A stretch of DNA of 18,033 nt from positions 1-18,033 of the forward strand of contig SKRP01000305.1 in assembly GCA_007118445.1 (NCBI GenBank). Reading direction: 5' to 3'. Below the pieces are notes generated by a model. It worked only from the letters and a program-made list of their open reading frames with translations. It made no database searches and was not told the origin of the DNA. Position 1 is the first letter of the stretch. Each line of letters opens with the position of its first letter. Position numbers and translations under genes: made by a program. Source of the stretch: Natronohydrobacter sp. (lineage in GTDB: Bacteria; Pseudomonadota; Alphaproteobacteria; Rhodobacterales; Rhodobacteraceae). Below are positions 1 to 6,823 of the stretch, piece after piece.

Positions 1-401
1 CGGCCCTCGCGCGCGTCGATGCCCACAGCCACCTGACCGGGAAAGGCGCGGGCGGCCTGACGGACCAGATCAGGGTTTTCGACCGCAACCGTGCCAAGGA
101 TCACGCGGGCCAGACCGCGCGAGATCCAGCCCTCGATGGTTGCCATGTCGCGAATGCCACCACCCAGCTGGCAGGGGATCGTCACGGCACCAAGGATCGC
201 CTCTACAGCCTGCGCATTGACCGGGGCACCTGCGAAAGCGCCATTCAGATCAACCAGATGCAGCCATTCCGCGCCTTGGGCGGCAAAGGCGCGGGCCTGA
301 TCGGCGGGGCTGTCATTGAACACGGTCGCCTGATCCATCTCGCCCTTGTAAAGCCGCACGCATTGGCCGTCTTTCAGGTCGATGGCAGGGTAGAGGATCA
401 T
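1..401 (-). CDS. hisA: HisA, phosphoribosylformimino-AICAR phosphate isomerase (3' end cut by window)
   Basis: Fourth step of histidine biosynthesis, in the cytoplasm: an Amadori isomerisation of ProFAR to PRFAR on a TIM barrel. The 133 visible residues begin MILYPAIDLKDGQCVRL, the family N-terminus, with the expected catalytic base Asp8. The phosphate-binding QLGGGIRD stretch is at about 78-85 and the second expected catalytic residue, Asp129 (GIDAREG), is at the window edge. Family length is about 240 aa, so roughly 105 residues lie outside. The start at 401 is preceded on the minus strand by AGGAAAGG about 8 bases upstream. It lies 82 bp downstream of the PAS_5 gene on the same strand; whether they share a transcript cannot be told. 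The identification is secure. Confidence 0.95.
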   Translation of the reverse strand, partial: MILYPAIDLKDGQCVRLYKGEMDQATVFNDSPADQARAFAAQGAEWLHLVDLNGAFAGAPVNAQAVEAILGAVTIPCQLGGGIRDMATIEGWISRGLARVILGTVAVENPDLVRQAARAFPGQVAVGIDAREG

Positions 402-483
402 GGCGCGGCCTTTCCTGAGCAGGGTTTGCGCGCCTTCTACCTTGGGGTGCGCGGCAGGAAAACCTCTAAAACGCGCTCTGCGC

Positions 484-1071
484 TTACTGGCGTCCGCCTG
501 TGATCACACGCAGGACAGGGGACTTGCGCGCGGTCTGAGGGGTTGGCTCGGGCGGCGCAACCGGCTTGGCAAGTGCAAAGCGGCGCGGGGTGCGCCCCGG
601 TTCCCCGTCGCGTTCGATCACGCCCAGGATACGGGTGATGCGCCCGACCTCATCTGCCAGCGGCATCAGGGCCAGCCTTGCGCGCAACGGGGGCAGGCCG
701 AAACCGCTCTCGCCTTGCAGCGACAGGGTGACACGCGCGCCAAGTGCGACTTGTTCCAGCGCTTCGGCCAGCGCCGCACGCGCATCGCCCTGACACAGGA
801 CCGACAGCGGCATCCCGCGCATGTCCATGCCCATAAGATCCTCGATCCGGTGACCACAAAGCCGCAACCGGGCCACCCGGGGCGCGACGATTTCGGCCAG
901 AAAGACATCCGGCAGCGCATGGGCAAGCGCCTGCGGATCGATCTGCGCACGGCGCGGCACAGCCCCCTGCTGGCGCAGATCGGCCCAATAGGAACAGACC
1001 CGTGCGAAGGCCGAAAATGTTGCATTTGAATCAAAAGCGGTGCTTCCCGCGATAATCCCGATATCTGTCAT
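484..1071 (-). CDS. PAS_5-family (MopJ-like) single-domain PAS protein
   Basis: A 195-aa protein that is mostly one PAS_5 domain (Pfam PF07310 type) at about residues 20-165. It carries the family pattern of an aromatic-rich helix (FSAFARVCSYWADLR), a polar linker, then IDPQALAHALPDVFLAEIV and RLRLCGHRIEDLMGMDMRG. The C-terminal 35 residues are basic and proline-rich, probably disordered. There is no membrane segment, kinase or GGDEF domain, so it probably acts by protein-protein contact. In Caulobacter the single-domain PAS protein MopJ promotes CtrA accumulation, and I recall it as a member of this family. A longer reading frame runs up to 1161, but the start at 1071 has AAGGAAAG at the right distance and begins MTDIGIIAG. 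A perfect CtrA-type box lies about 100 bp upstream. Family membership is well supported; a MopJ-like role is inference. Confidence 0.85.
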   Translation of the reverse strand: MTDIGIIAGSTAFDSNATFSAFARVCSYWADLRQQGAVPRRAQIDPQALAHALPDVFLAEIVAPRVARLRLCGHRIEDLMGMDMRGMPLSVLCQGDARAALAEALEQVALGARVTLSLQGESGFGLPPLRARLALMPLADEVGRITRILGVIERDGEPGRTPRRFALAKPVAPPEPTPQTARKSPVLRVITGGRQ

Positions 1072-1279
1072 CTGCTTTCCTTTCCCAAACCCCCTGCGCA
1101 GTGCTGTTGGCGCAGTCTTGCCCCCGACGAGTGCTTGTGTCCTGATCGACTTAATCTTCACGCAAGCTGTCTTAATGGGACATTAATAGCTCTAATTTTG
1201 CTCGATTTCTGCCTTATTTTGTGAATTTGGTTAAGGACAGCACGCGCAAGCGCCAGTGACAAAAGGGGACAGAGCGGGC
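1072..1279. promoter_or_regulatory. AT-rich divergent intergenic region between the PAS_5 gene and yicC
   Basis: This 208-bp region separates two divergent genes, so it should carry promoters for both. From about 1150 to 1240 it is strikingly AT-rich against its surroundings. It contains several TTAA tetramers (at 1151, 1172 and 1183, and one near 1230), two of them forming a TTAA-N7-TTAA box listed separately. I could not assign confident -35/-10 elements in either direction. Confidence 0.6.
1172..1186. promoter_or_regulatory. Full CtrA-type binding site, TTAA-N7-TTAA
   Basis: The bases read TTAATGGGACATTAA: two TTAA half-sites separated by exactly seven bases, the published alphaproteobacterial CtrA consensus. 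It sits about 100 bp upstream of the PAS_5 start codon and about 94 bp upstream of yicC, so position alone does not say which gene it serves. A further TTAA lies at 1151-1154. TTAA is rare in this GC-rich sequence, which makes the exact spacing less likely to be chance. Binding is not shown. Confidence 0.55.
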
Positions 1280-2182
1280 ATGTATTCAATGACAGGCTAT
1301 GCCAGCCGGGCGGGCAATCAGCACCTGGACAGTGCGCTGCTGGAATGGGAATGGGATATGCGCGCGGTGAATGGCAGGGGGCTGGATATCCGGATTCGAT
1401 TGCCGGAAAACCTTGGCTTTATTGAGAAAAAACTGCGCAACAGTATAGCGGCGCGGCTGGCGCGCGGCACTGTCAGCCTGTCCTTGCGGTTGCGGATTTC
1501 GCATCCCGAGGCGGTCGCACAGGTCGACCCCGACGCGCTTGCCGGCGTGCTGTCGGCGCTTGATCTGGTGCAGTCAAGGGCGCAGGCGGCGGGTGTCTTG
1601 TTGCAGGCACCGACCGCGCTGGACTTGCTGGGATGGCGCGGAGTTCTGCAGCACGGCCCGGAAATCGCCATAATTCCGCCCGAAACGCTGGGATCGATTC
1701 TGACGACGGATCTCGAGGTGCTTCTGGAAGATTTCGTTGTCTCACGCAGACAGGAAGGTGGGGCGCTGGCCGGGGTGATCTCGGCACAGCTGGACGAGAT
1801 CGCGCGTCTGACCGTTGCGGCCCGTGGCTTGTCGCAACAGCGCAGCGCTGATCTGCGCGCGCATTTCCAGCGCGCGCTGGCGCAGGTGCAAGAGGCCGCA
1901 CGCGCCGATCCGGCGCGGATCGAGCAGGAGCTGGCGCTGCTGGCGGTAAAGGCCGATCTGACCGAGGAACTGGACCGGCTTGACGCGCATTGCACCGCCG
2001 GACGTGAATTGCTGGCGGCAGAAGGGCCGGTCGGGCGCAAGCTGGATTTCCTGACGCAGGAATTCAACCGCGAAGCCAACACGCTTTGCTCCAAGGCGCA
2101 GCATCTCGAGATGACGCGGATCGGGCTTGACCTCAAGACTGTGATTGATCAGATGCGCGAACAGGTTCAGAACGTGGAGTAA
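1280..2182 (+). CDS. yicC: YicC/YloC-family endoribonuclease
   Basis: A 300-aa protein matching the YicC family from end to end. It has the SMTGYA signature at the N-terminus (YicC_N domain) and the conserved C-terminal DUF1732 part, with EELDRLDAH, GRKLDFLTQEFNREANTLCSKA and a closing IDQMREQVQNVE. Bacillus YloC and E. coli YicC have been reported as endoribonucleases acting on RNA turnover, including sRNA decay; the role here is inferred from homology. A GTG at 1256 would add eight residues, but the ATG at 1280 gives the usual M-x-SMTG start and has AAAAGGGGAC upstream. gmk follows after four bases, so the two are almost certainly cotranscribed, a pairing seen in many bacteria. Confidence 0.93.
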   Translation: MYSMTGYASRAGNQHLDSALLEWEWDMRAVNGRGLDIRIRLPENLGFIEKKLRNSIAARLARGTVSLSLRLRISHPEAVAQVDPDALAGVLSALDLVQSRAQAAGVLLQAPTALDLLGWRGVLQHGPEIAIIPPETLGSILTTDLEVLLEDFVVSRRQEGGALAGVISAQLDEIARLTVAARGLSQQRSADLRAHFQRALAQVQEAARADPARIEQELALLAVKADLTEELDRLDAHCTAGRELLAAEGPVGRKLDFLTQEFNREANTLCSKAQHLEMTRIGLDLKTVIDQMREQVQNVE

Positions 2183-2186
2183 GCCC

Positions 2187-2822
2187 ATGACAAGGCGCGG
2201 TTTGTTGATCATCCTGTCATCGCCGTCGGGGGCCGGGAAATCGACCCTGGCGCGGCGGCTGATGGATTGGGACCCGACGATCCGCTTCTCGGTCTCGGCC
2301 ACGACCCGCGCGCCGCGCGCGGGCGAAGCGGACGGGCGCGAATATTATTTCAGGACACGCGCGGAATTCGAGGCGATGATCGACAGCGGCGACATGCTCG
2401 AACATGCAGAGGTGTTCGGCAATTTCTACGGCTCGCCCAAAGGCCCGGTTGACGCGGCGCTCGCTGAAGGGCGCGACATGCTCTTTGATATTGACTGGCA
2501 GGGCGGGCAGCAGGTGCGCAATTCCAGCCTCGGCAAGGATGTGGTGTCGATTTTCGTGCTGCCGCCCTCGATCGCGGCGCTGGAATCGCGGTTGCGCGGG
2601 CGCGGGCAGGACAGCCCGGAGGTGATTTCTGGCCGGATGCAGAAATCGCGTGACGAGATAAGCCATTGGGCGGAATATGATTATGTGCTCATCAATGACG
2701 ATCTGGAGCGCACGGATGCGGCCTTGCGCGGGATCATTCAGGCAGAGCGTCTGCGCCGCGACCGCCAGACTGGGCTTGCCGAATTCGTGCGCGGTCTGAA
2801 CCGTGAATTCGCGGCACGTTAA
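2187..2822 (+). CDS. gmk: Guanylate kinase
   Basis: Phosphorylates GMP (and dGMP) to GDP with ATP, in the cytoplasm. The 211-aa protein has the P-loop SSPSGAGKST at residues 11-20, the GMP-binding stretch SATTRAPRAGEADGREYYF, the HAEVFGNFYGSPK region and LFDIDWQGGQQV, all hallmarks of the family. The length is normal. The frame is open upstream to 2145, but that part lies inside yicC. The ATG at 2187 is chosen because it follows the yicC stop by four bases and uses GGAG, which overlaps that stop region, as ribosome binding site. That layout suggests translational coupling to yicC. Confidence 0.97.
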   Translation: MTRRGLLIILSSPSGAGKSTLARRLMDWDPTIRFSVSATTRAPRAGEADGREYYFRTRAEFEAMIDSGDMLEHAEVFGNFYGSPKGPVDAALAEGRDMLFDIDWQGGQQVRNSSLGKDVVSIFVLPPSIAALESRLRGRGQDSPEVISGRMQKSRDEISHWAEYDYVLINDDLERTDAALRGIIQAERLRRDRQTGLAEFVRGLNREFAAR

Positions 2823-2838
2823 CCACATGGATTCACGG

Positions 2839-2852
2839 AATTGTTAACAATT
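2839..2852. promoter_or_regulatory. 14-bp perfect AT-rich palindrome after gmk
   Basis: AATTGTTAACAATT is its own reverse complement. It lies 16 bp after the gmk stop and about 54 bp before the start of the small membrane protein. A second GTTAAC spans the gmk stop codon at 2818-2823, 25 bp upstream. The sequence is AT-rich in a GC-rich region, which fits an operator or promoter-proximal site for the downstream genes better than a terminator, since no T-tract follows directly. Confidence 0.45.
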
Positions 2853-2905
2853 TCTTCAACCTTTGGTGGCATGATGGCGTGAACAATCATCCTTCGGAGG
2901 TGCCA

Positions 2906-3103
2906 ATGAGCCTTGTCTGTTTCCAGATTGCCATTCTGACCGGGCTTGTTGCTGCCATCTCTGCGCTCTGGGGTGGTTACGGGATCGGTATTGCCTTTAT
3001 GGCCTACAGTCTCTGTGGTGCAGTGGCATTGGTGCTGTCGCTGACAGTCTTTGCATTCCTGCTGCCTGCACGCGCGTCGCCTGCGACAGGGGATGTGCCG
3101 TAA
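2906..3103 (+). CDS. Small two-helix membrane protein, function unknown
   Basis: A 65-aa protein made almost entirely of two hydrophobic segments, roughly residues 4-24 and 28-55, separated by a short WGGYGIG turn and ending in a polar tail (ARASPATGDVP). I do not recognise a family. The start at 2906 is favoured by a strong CGGAGG ribosome binding site seven bases upstream; an upstream GTG at 2879 would add nine polar residues without such a site. The clear SD and the fit of the hydrophobic pattern to the frame argue that it is real. It lies between gmk and the folate cyclo-ligase gene on the same strand, with an AT palindrome upstream that may hold its promoter. Confidence 0.7.
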   Translation: MSLVCFQIAILTGLVAAISALWGGYGIGIAFMAYSLCGAVALVLSLTVFAFLLPARASPATGDVP

Positions 3104-3169
3104 ACCTGATTGCGAACCCAGTATATATGCCGCAGGCTTCGCTCCGTGACAGCAATGAACGGATAGCCG

Positions 3170-3769
3170 ATGCGAGAGGATTTGACAGAAGATAGTCTGG
3201 CACAGGCCAAGGCCGAGATGCGCCGTGACCTGATGCGCAAGCGCGCTGCGCTGGTTGGACTGCCAGATCAGGGCGTGATGACGCAGCGGGCAAATGACCG
3301 TCTTGCGGCGGTGATATCGCAGCGCTGCGCCGGGGATCCCTCGCAAGTGGTGATTTCAGGTTACATGGCGATGCGCGGTGAGCTGGATCCGCGCAGTTTC
3401 ATGTCAGCCCATCCTGGTCCGGTTTGCGTGCCGGTGATCAAGGGCAAATCGCAACCGCTCGAATTTCACCGATGGACGATTGACGGAGAAATGGTGGAAG
3501 GGGCTTTCAAGGCCATGATCCCTGCGCGCGCCGACCCTCTGGTGCCGAACGCTCTGATCGTGCCATTGCTGGCTTTTGACGATCGGGGGTATCGGCTGGG
3601 TTATGGTGGGGGATTTTATGATCGCACGCTGCAGAAGCTGCGTGCTGCAGGGTCAGTGATGGCAATAGGCTTTGCCCATGATGCGCAGCACGTCGCGCAT
3701 GTGCCGATCGACAAGACAGACCAGCGGCTTGATCTGATCGTGACGCCTGAGCTGGTGATCGAGCCATAG
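3170..3769 (+). CDS. fau: 5-formyltetrahydrofolate cyclo-ligase
   Basis: Converts 5-formyl-THF to 5,10-methenyl-THF using ATP, returning stored folate to the one-carbon pool. The 199-aa protein has the N-terminal basic helix (KAEMRRDLMRKRAAL), the GYMAMRGELDPRSF substrate region, the VPLLAFDDRGYRLGYGGG segment with the signature LGYGGGFYDR at 143-152, and the closing HVPIDKTDQRLDLIVTPE. Length is typical. The upstream 66 bp contains TATATAT but no convincing partner element. In many bacteria the 6S RNA gene sits beside this gene; the gap upstream is too short for it here. The next gene downstream is convergent and about 830 bp away. Confidence 0.95.
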   Translation: MREDLTEDSLAQAKAEMRRDLMRKRAALVGLPDQGVMTQRANDRLAAVISQRCAGDPSQVVISGYMAMRGELDPRSFMSAHPGPVCVPVIKGKSQPLEFHRWTIDGEMVEGAFKAMIPARADPLVPNALIVPLLAFDDRGYRLGYGGGFYDRTLQKLRAAGSVMAIGFAHDAQHVAHVPIDKTDQRLDLIVTPELVIEP

Positions 3770-3828
3770 TGACGCTGTGCGCTGACCCATAGACCAGCGG
3801 ATCACTGCGCACGCAAAGGTCGCAGAGA

Positions 3829-3868
3829 TGCCGCGCGCTGACAGACGATGCATCGTGGCGCAGCGCGG
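3829..3868. repeat. Imperfect hairpin built around a 12-bp perfect palindrome
   Basis: ACGATGCATCGT at 3845-3856 is a perfect palindrome. Around it, GCTG pairs with CAGC and CCGC with GCGG, so the 40 bases can fold as one interrupted stem. It lies 60 bp after the folate cyclo-ligase stop. There is no T-run, so it is not a typical rho-independent terminator. Confidence 0.4.
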
Positions 3869-3984
3869 TGATGGGCAGGCCAGACTTGCGCAATACGCTG
3901 ACAGAGAGCCCCGAGCGACGTTGGACAGTGACGGACAGGTCACTCTGGCTTTTGCTGCTGCAGGTGAAAAGAACTGCGCGTATT

Positions 3985-4003
3985 GCATATCGTCACGATA
4001 TGC
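3985..4003. repeat. 8-bp inverted repeat with 3-base spacer
   Basis: GCATATCG and its exact complement CGATATGC flank TCA. The size and spacing fit a dimeric regulator's operator or a small hairpin. It is inside the unexplained 3770-4600 gap. Confidence 0.45.
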
Positions 4004-4345
4004 CCCCTGCGCCGTGGCCTTGCCAGGCAGCGCCAGCCATGGTGACGACCTGCGCTGCAGTCAGGAGCGAGGGGCGGCTGTCGCTCTATCCCGCCAAGGT
4101 GGTCCAGCGTTCAAGGCCCCCCCTGAAAATCATTGCGTCATTCGAGCAATCTGCGAACTGCACCCTCACCAAGACGCGCCCCGTCTGGCAGGCATTGTCA
4201 TGCATCCTTTGCCGGACAGCGCTGTAGCGTGGTCAGCGGAGCTGAGGCAGAGCAGCGCCGGAGCGTCAAGGTCCAAAGCTGCCGGGCGCACCGGGCAGTC
4301 ATGGATGAACTGAAGCATGCCGCTCGAAAGCGAAGTCCCGTTACG

Positions 4346-4370
4346 AGCGTTTTCGACACGCGAAAACGCT
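4346..4370. repeat. 10-bp inverted repeat with 5-base loop
   Basis: AGCGTTTTCG at 4346-4355 is exactly complementary to CGAAAACGCT at 4361-4370, with ACACG between. It is preceded by a smaller CGCT-CGAA-AGCG hairpin at 4321-4332. No T-run follows on either strand. It could be part of a structured RNA or a protein-binding site. Confidence 0.5.
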
Positions 4371-4501
4371 GGATCAGAGCGAGGGATGCAGGAATGCCGA
4401 TGCGTGCAATCTGCACCGGCAGTCCGAACCACGACATCACACATATGTTGCGCAGGCGGTGCGCGCAGCACAAGCTTTCGTAGTCGGACCGGCGGCAGAG
4501 T

Positions 4502-4517
4502 CGTGCAGCGCTGCACG
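4502..4517. repeat. 16-bp perfect palindrome
   Basis: CGTGCAGCGCTGCACG reads the same on both strands. It lies about 84 bp beyond the stop codon of the AI-2E-family permease, on the downstream side of that gene. It could act in transcript termination or as a binding site; no T-run is present. Confidence 0.5.
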
Positions 4518-4600
4518 GCGGATACCCGCCCGACGCTGTGACATCGGCGAAAAGACCCGCGACAGGGAGAGGTATGGCTTCAGGGCAGCGCCGACGCTGG

Positions 4601-5782
4601 CTATTCGGCACCGACCGCGTGGCCATAGCTGCGGTCGGCATTGCCTTCGGGCAGGGGGGTATGCGGGTCCTGCATCAGCGGGAATTCTTCTTCCGGCAGG
4701 CCCTCCCGGGACAGCAGGATCGCCACCGGTCGCGCGGCAGGGATATGCGAGCAGACGATCATCACGGCAACCATGAACGGCACTGCGAGGAACATGCCTG
4801 GAACGCCCCAGACCGCCCCCCAGAAGGCCAGCGAAATGATGATCCCGAAGGCCGAGAGCCGCAGCGTCTTGCCCATCAGCATCGGGTCGATGACATTGCC
4901 TAGGATGAACTGGATCATCCCGGTCAGCACGAAGATCAGCACCGCAGTCTGCGGCTCGGGGGTCTGGATATAGGCGACCAGTGTCACGATCAGCGTGGCG
5001 ATGATCGAGCCGACCGAGGGAATGAAATTCAGCACGAAGGTCAGCAGGCCCATGGCAACCGCGAACTGGATATCGAAGACGCTGAGCAGCAGAAACACCG
5101 CCACACCGGTTGCCGAGGAAATCAGCGCCTTGACCAGAAGATAGCGGTTCACACGGCGGATGATCGACCCGATAATGGCGCTGACCCGTCTGGCCTGCGC
5201 CTTGTCGCCCATCAGGGTTTCGAGCTTGGTGCCGAACCAGACCCGTTCGAGAAACAGAAAGCCCACGAAAAGAATGATCAGCACCACCTGGCTGAGGATC
5301 GTGCCGGCCTGACCGGCTGCCGAGCGCAGATAGCCCGAGACCTCGATCGTGCGCACGGTCTGCAGCACGGATTGTTCCACATCCTCGCCCATCCATGAAA
5401 ACATCTGCGCAACCGCGCGCTGGGCGTCATCCGTGTAGGACAGGGTTGTGGTCAGCACAGTGTTGATCTGTGAAATCACCAGCCCGGCAAGGGTGAGGAG
5501 CCCCGAGGCAATCAGGATCACCGCCACGATCGAGGCCAGCCAGTTGGCGATCCGGAACTGTCCGATGCGCAGCCGCGAGATCGAATTGATGGCATCCGAG
5601 GTGAGCGAGAAGAGGATGATCGCAATAGCCAGCGCGATCAGGATGAAGCGGGCCTGCACCAGCAGAAACAGCACCACGGCGAAGGCGATGATGCCCATAA
5701 GCCATGTCTGCAGGCGGAACTTCTCGTTGAAGCTCAGCCGAGCGATCCCGCTCGAGGGTGCGACATTGGACTTATCGGACAT
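4601..5782 (-). CDS. AI-2E family transporter (PF01594-type permease)
   Basis: A 393-aa polytopic membrane protein. It has hydrophobic segments at about 28-61 (two helices), a helix near 82-107, a long soluble loop, then a cluster of C-terminal helices. It carries the family features: VSQVVLIILFVGFLFLER-like helix, NRYLLVKALISSATG, the VLNFIPSVGSIIA motif and GNVIDPMLMGKTLRLS. The family is named after E. coli TqsA but covers many substrates, including Na+/H+ exchange in some members, so the substrate here is unknown. A longer frame starts at 5845; the ATG at 5782 (MSDKSN) is chosen because the hydrophobic core starts soon after it, although its ribosome binding site is weak. It follows the cytochrome gene on the same strand after 99 bp. 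Confidence 0.9.
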   Translation of the reverse strand: MSDKSNVAPSSGIARLSFNEKFRLQTWLMGIIAFAVVLFLLVQARFILIALAIAIILFSLTSDAINSISRLRIGQFRIANWLASIVAVILIASGLLTLAGLVISQINTVLTTTLSYTDDAQRAVAQMFSWMGEDVEQSVLQTVRTIEVSGYLRSAAGQAGTILSQVVLIILFVGFLFLERVWFGTKLETLMGDKAQARRVSAIIGSIIRRVNRYLLVKALISSATGVAVFLLLSVFDIQFAVAMGLLTFVLNFIPSVGSIIATLIVTLVAYIQTPEPQTAVLIFVLTGMIQFILGNVIDPMLMGKTLRLSAFGIIISLAFWGAVWGVPGMFLAVPFMVAVMIVCSHIPAARPVAILLSREGLPEEEFPLMQDPHTPLPEGNADRSYGHAVGAE

Positions 5783-5881
5783 GTGACGCGGCGGCCCCTG
5801 CGGGTAAGACCTGCACAGTATGCGTGGGGCCTGTGATGCGCACAAGGGTCTTGGCGTGTTTTTCCGCGCCCATGCTGTCGC

Positions 5882-6763
5882 CTATCGGCTGGCGCGCAGG
5901 ATATAGGCGGCAATTGCATCCAGTTCGGACCTGTCGAGCTGGCGCAGATTGCCCACCACATCGGCCATGGAGCCGCCGACCACATCGAAATCCGGGGTCA
6001 GGCCAGAGCTGAGATAGGCGCTGATATCGAATGCGGACCAGTCGAAATCCGGCCCGGCAATCGCCGGAATGCGCCCGCGGCCCGAGGGGTTCGGCGCGCC
6101 ACGATTCCATTCGGCGCGGTTCAATGCGCCAAGTGCATTGCGCGGCGTGTGACATTCGGCGCAATGGGCGAGCGCTTCCGACAGGTAGCGACCGCGGGTT
6201 TCCTCAGGCGTCAGGTCGCCGGTGACTGCCCAGTCTTCGCGCAGGAACAGGGTTTTCCACAGCCCGACACTGCGCCGGATATTGAAGGGAAACCCCAGAT
6301 CATGCGGTTGCGACGGGGTCGCGTCCCGGGGCAGGGTCATCATATAGACATAGAGATCGGCCATATCCTGCGGGTTGGCCTTGATATAGCTGGTATAGGG
6401 AAAGGCCGGGTAATAATGTGTGCCCTCCGGAGAGATACCGCGCATCACGGCGTTGATGAATTCGGGCTTCGACCAGTTGCCGATGCCATGGTCAGGATCG
6501 GGGCTGATATTGGGCGCGATGAATGTGCCGAAATCGCTTTCGAATTCACGCCCGCCGGTCAGGACCAGCGGATCGGCTTCGCGCTCGGCCCCGCGATGAC
6601 AGGAACTGCAGCCTGAGGCAAGAAAGATCGTCTCGCCGGCTTCTGCATCGCCCGTGAGATCAGCAAGCATCTGCGCATCGAGTGGTCGCGGCGCAGACAG
6701 CCACCAGGCGGCCCCGGCGGCGATCAGGCCAAGTGTTGCGAGCCCGGAGAGAAGCTTGCGCAT
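5882..6763 (-). CDS. cycG: Membrane-anchored diheme cytochrome c (CycG-like)
   Basis: A 293-aa c-type cytochrome with an N-terminal hydrophobic segment (residues 5-22, probably an uncleaved anchor) and two heme-binding sites: CSSCH at 52-56 and CAECH at 201-205. The fold is two cytochrome c domains of the type found in gluconate/alcohol dehydrogenase cytochrome subunits. The heme domains should face the periplasm. It lies directly after the c'/c556-type cytochrome gene. This order and these protein types match the cycFG operon described in Rhodobacter sphaeroides, where cycG encodes a potential membrane-bound diheme cytochrome. The start at 6763 has CGGAG upstream and begins with the charged-then-hydrophobic signal; an ATG at 6805 lies inside the intercistronic hairpin. 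Its electron partners are not evident from context. Confidence 0.9.
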   Translation of the reverse strand: MRKLLSGLATLGLIAAGAAWWLSAPRPLDAQMLADLTGDAEAGETIFLASGCSSCHRGAEREADPLVLTGGREFESDFGTFIAPNISPDPDHGIGNWSKPEFINAVMRGISPEGTHYYPAFPYTSYIKANPQDMADLYVYMMTLPRDATPSQPHDLGFPFNIRRSVGLWKTLFLREDWAVTGDLTPEETRGRYLSEALAHCAECHTPRNALGALNRAEWNRGAPNPSGRGRIPAIAGPDFDWSAFDISAYLSSGLTPDFDVVGGSMADVVGNLRQLDRSELDAIAAYILRASR

Positions 6764-6785
6764 GATTGCTCCGTTACTGGTCCTG

Positions 6786-6815
6786 TGCGCCGCGCATGCA
6801 GGCACGCGCGGCGCA
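6786..6815. terminator. GC-rich intercistronic hairpin between the two cytochrome genes
   Basis: TGCGCCGCGC at 6786-6795 is perfectly complementary to GCGCGGCGCA at 6806-6815, with a 10-base loop. It fills most of the 60-bp gap, 8 bases after the upstream gene's stop. It has no T-run, so partial termination or 3'-end mRNA stabilisation of the upstream message is more likely than full termination. Confidence 0.55.
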
Positions 6816-6823
6816 ATCCAGGA

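Larger units (their letters stand above)
3770..4600. other. Large convergent intergenic region without a convincing gene
   Basis: About 830 bp between the stop codons of two convergent genes. Several reading frames of 110-160 codons cross it on both strands, but none resembles a family I know. Their codon use (frequent aga, agg, cga, weak third-position GC) differs from every real gene nearby, and none has a convincing ribosome binding site. The region contains four strong inverted repeats, at 3845-3856, 3985-4003, 4346-4370 and 4502-4517, plus weaker ones such as AGTGAC/GTCACT at 3927-3944. I see no transposase motif, no terminal repeats and no tRNA. It may hold one or more small RNA genes, a decayed gene or regulatory sites. 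Confidence 0.6.

Noticed and set aside
402..483. Rho-independent terminator between the PAS_5 gene and hisA
   Set aside because: On the minus strand GCGC-AGA-GCGC followed by GTTTT has only a 4-bp stem, too weak to call.
3104..3169. 6S RNA gene upstream of the folate cyclo-ligase gene
   Set aside because: The known neighbourhood made it worth checking, but 66 bp is too short for 6S RNA (roughly 150-190 nt) and no long rod-like pairing is visible.
3828..4313. 161-codon plus-strand frame in the convergent gap as a gene
   Set aside because: Codon use with many aga, agg, cga and gga codons differs from neighbours, there is no ribosome binding site and no family resemblance. Overlapping frames of similar length exist on the other strand.
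4166..4516. 116-codon minus-strand frame in the convergent gap as a gene
   Set aside because: Third-position GC is clearly lower than in real genes here, and the product has a scattered composition with no domain. Kept only as part of the unexplained gap.
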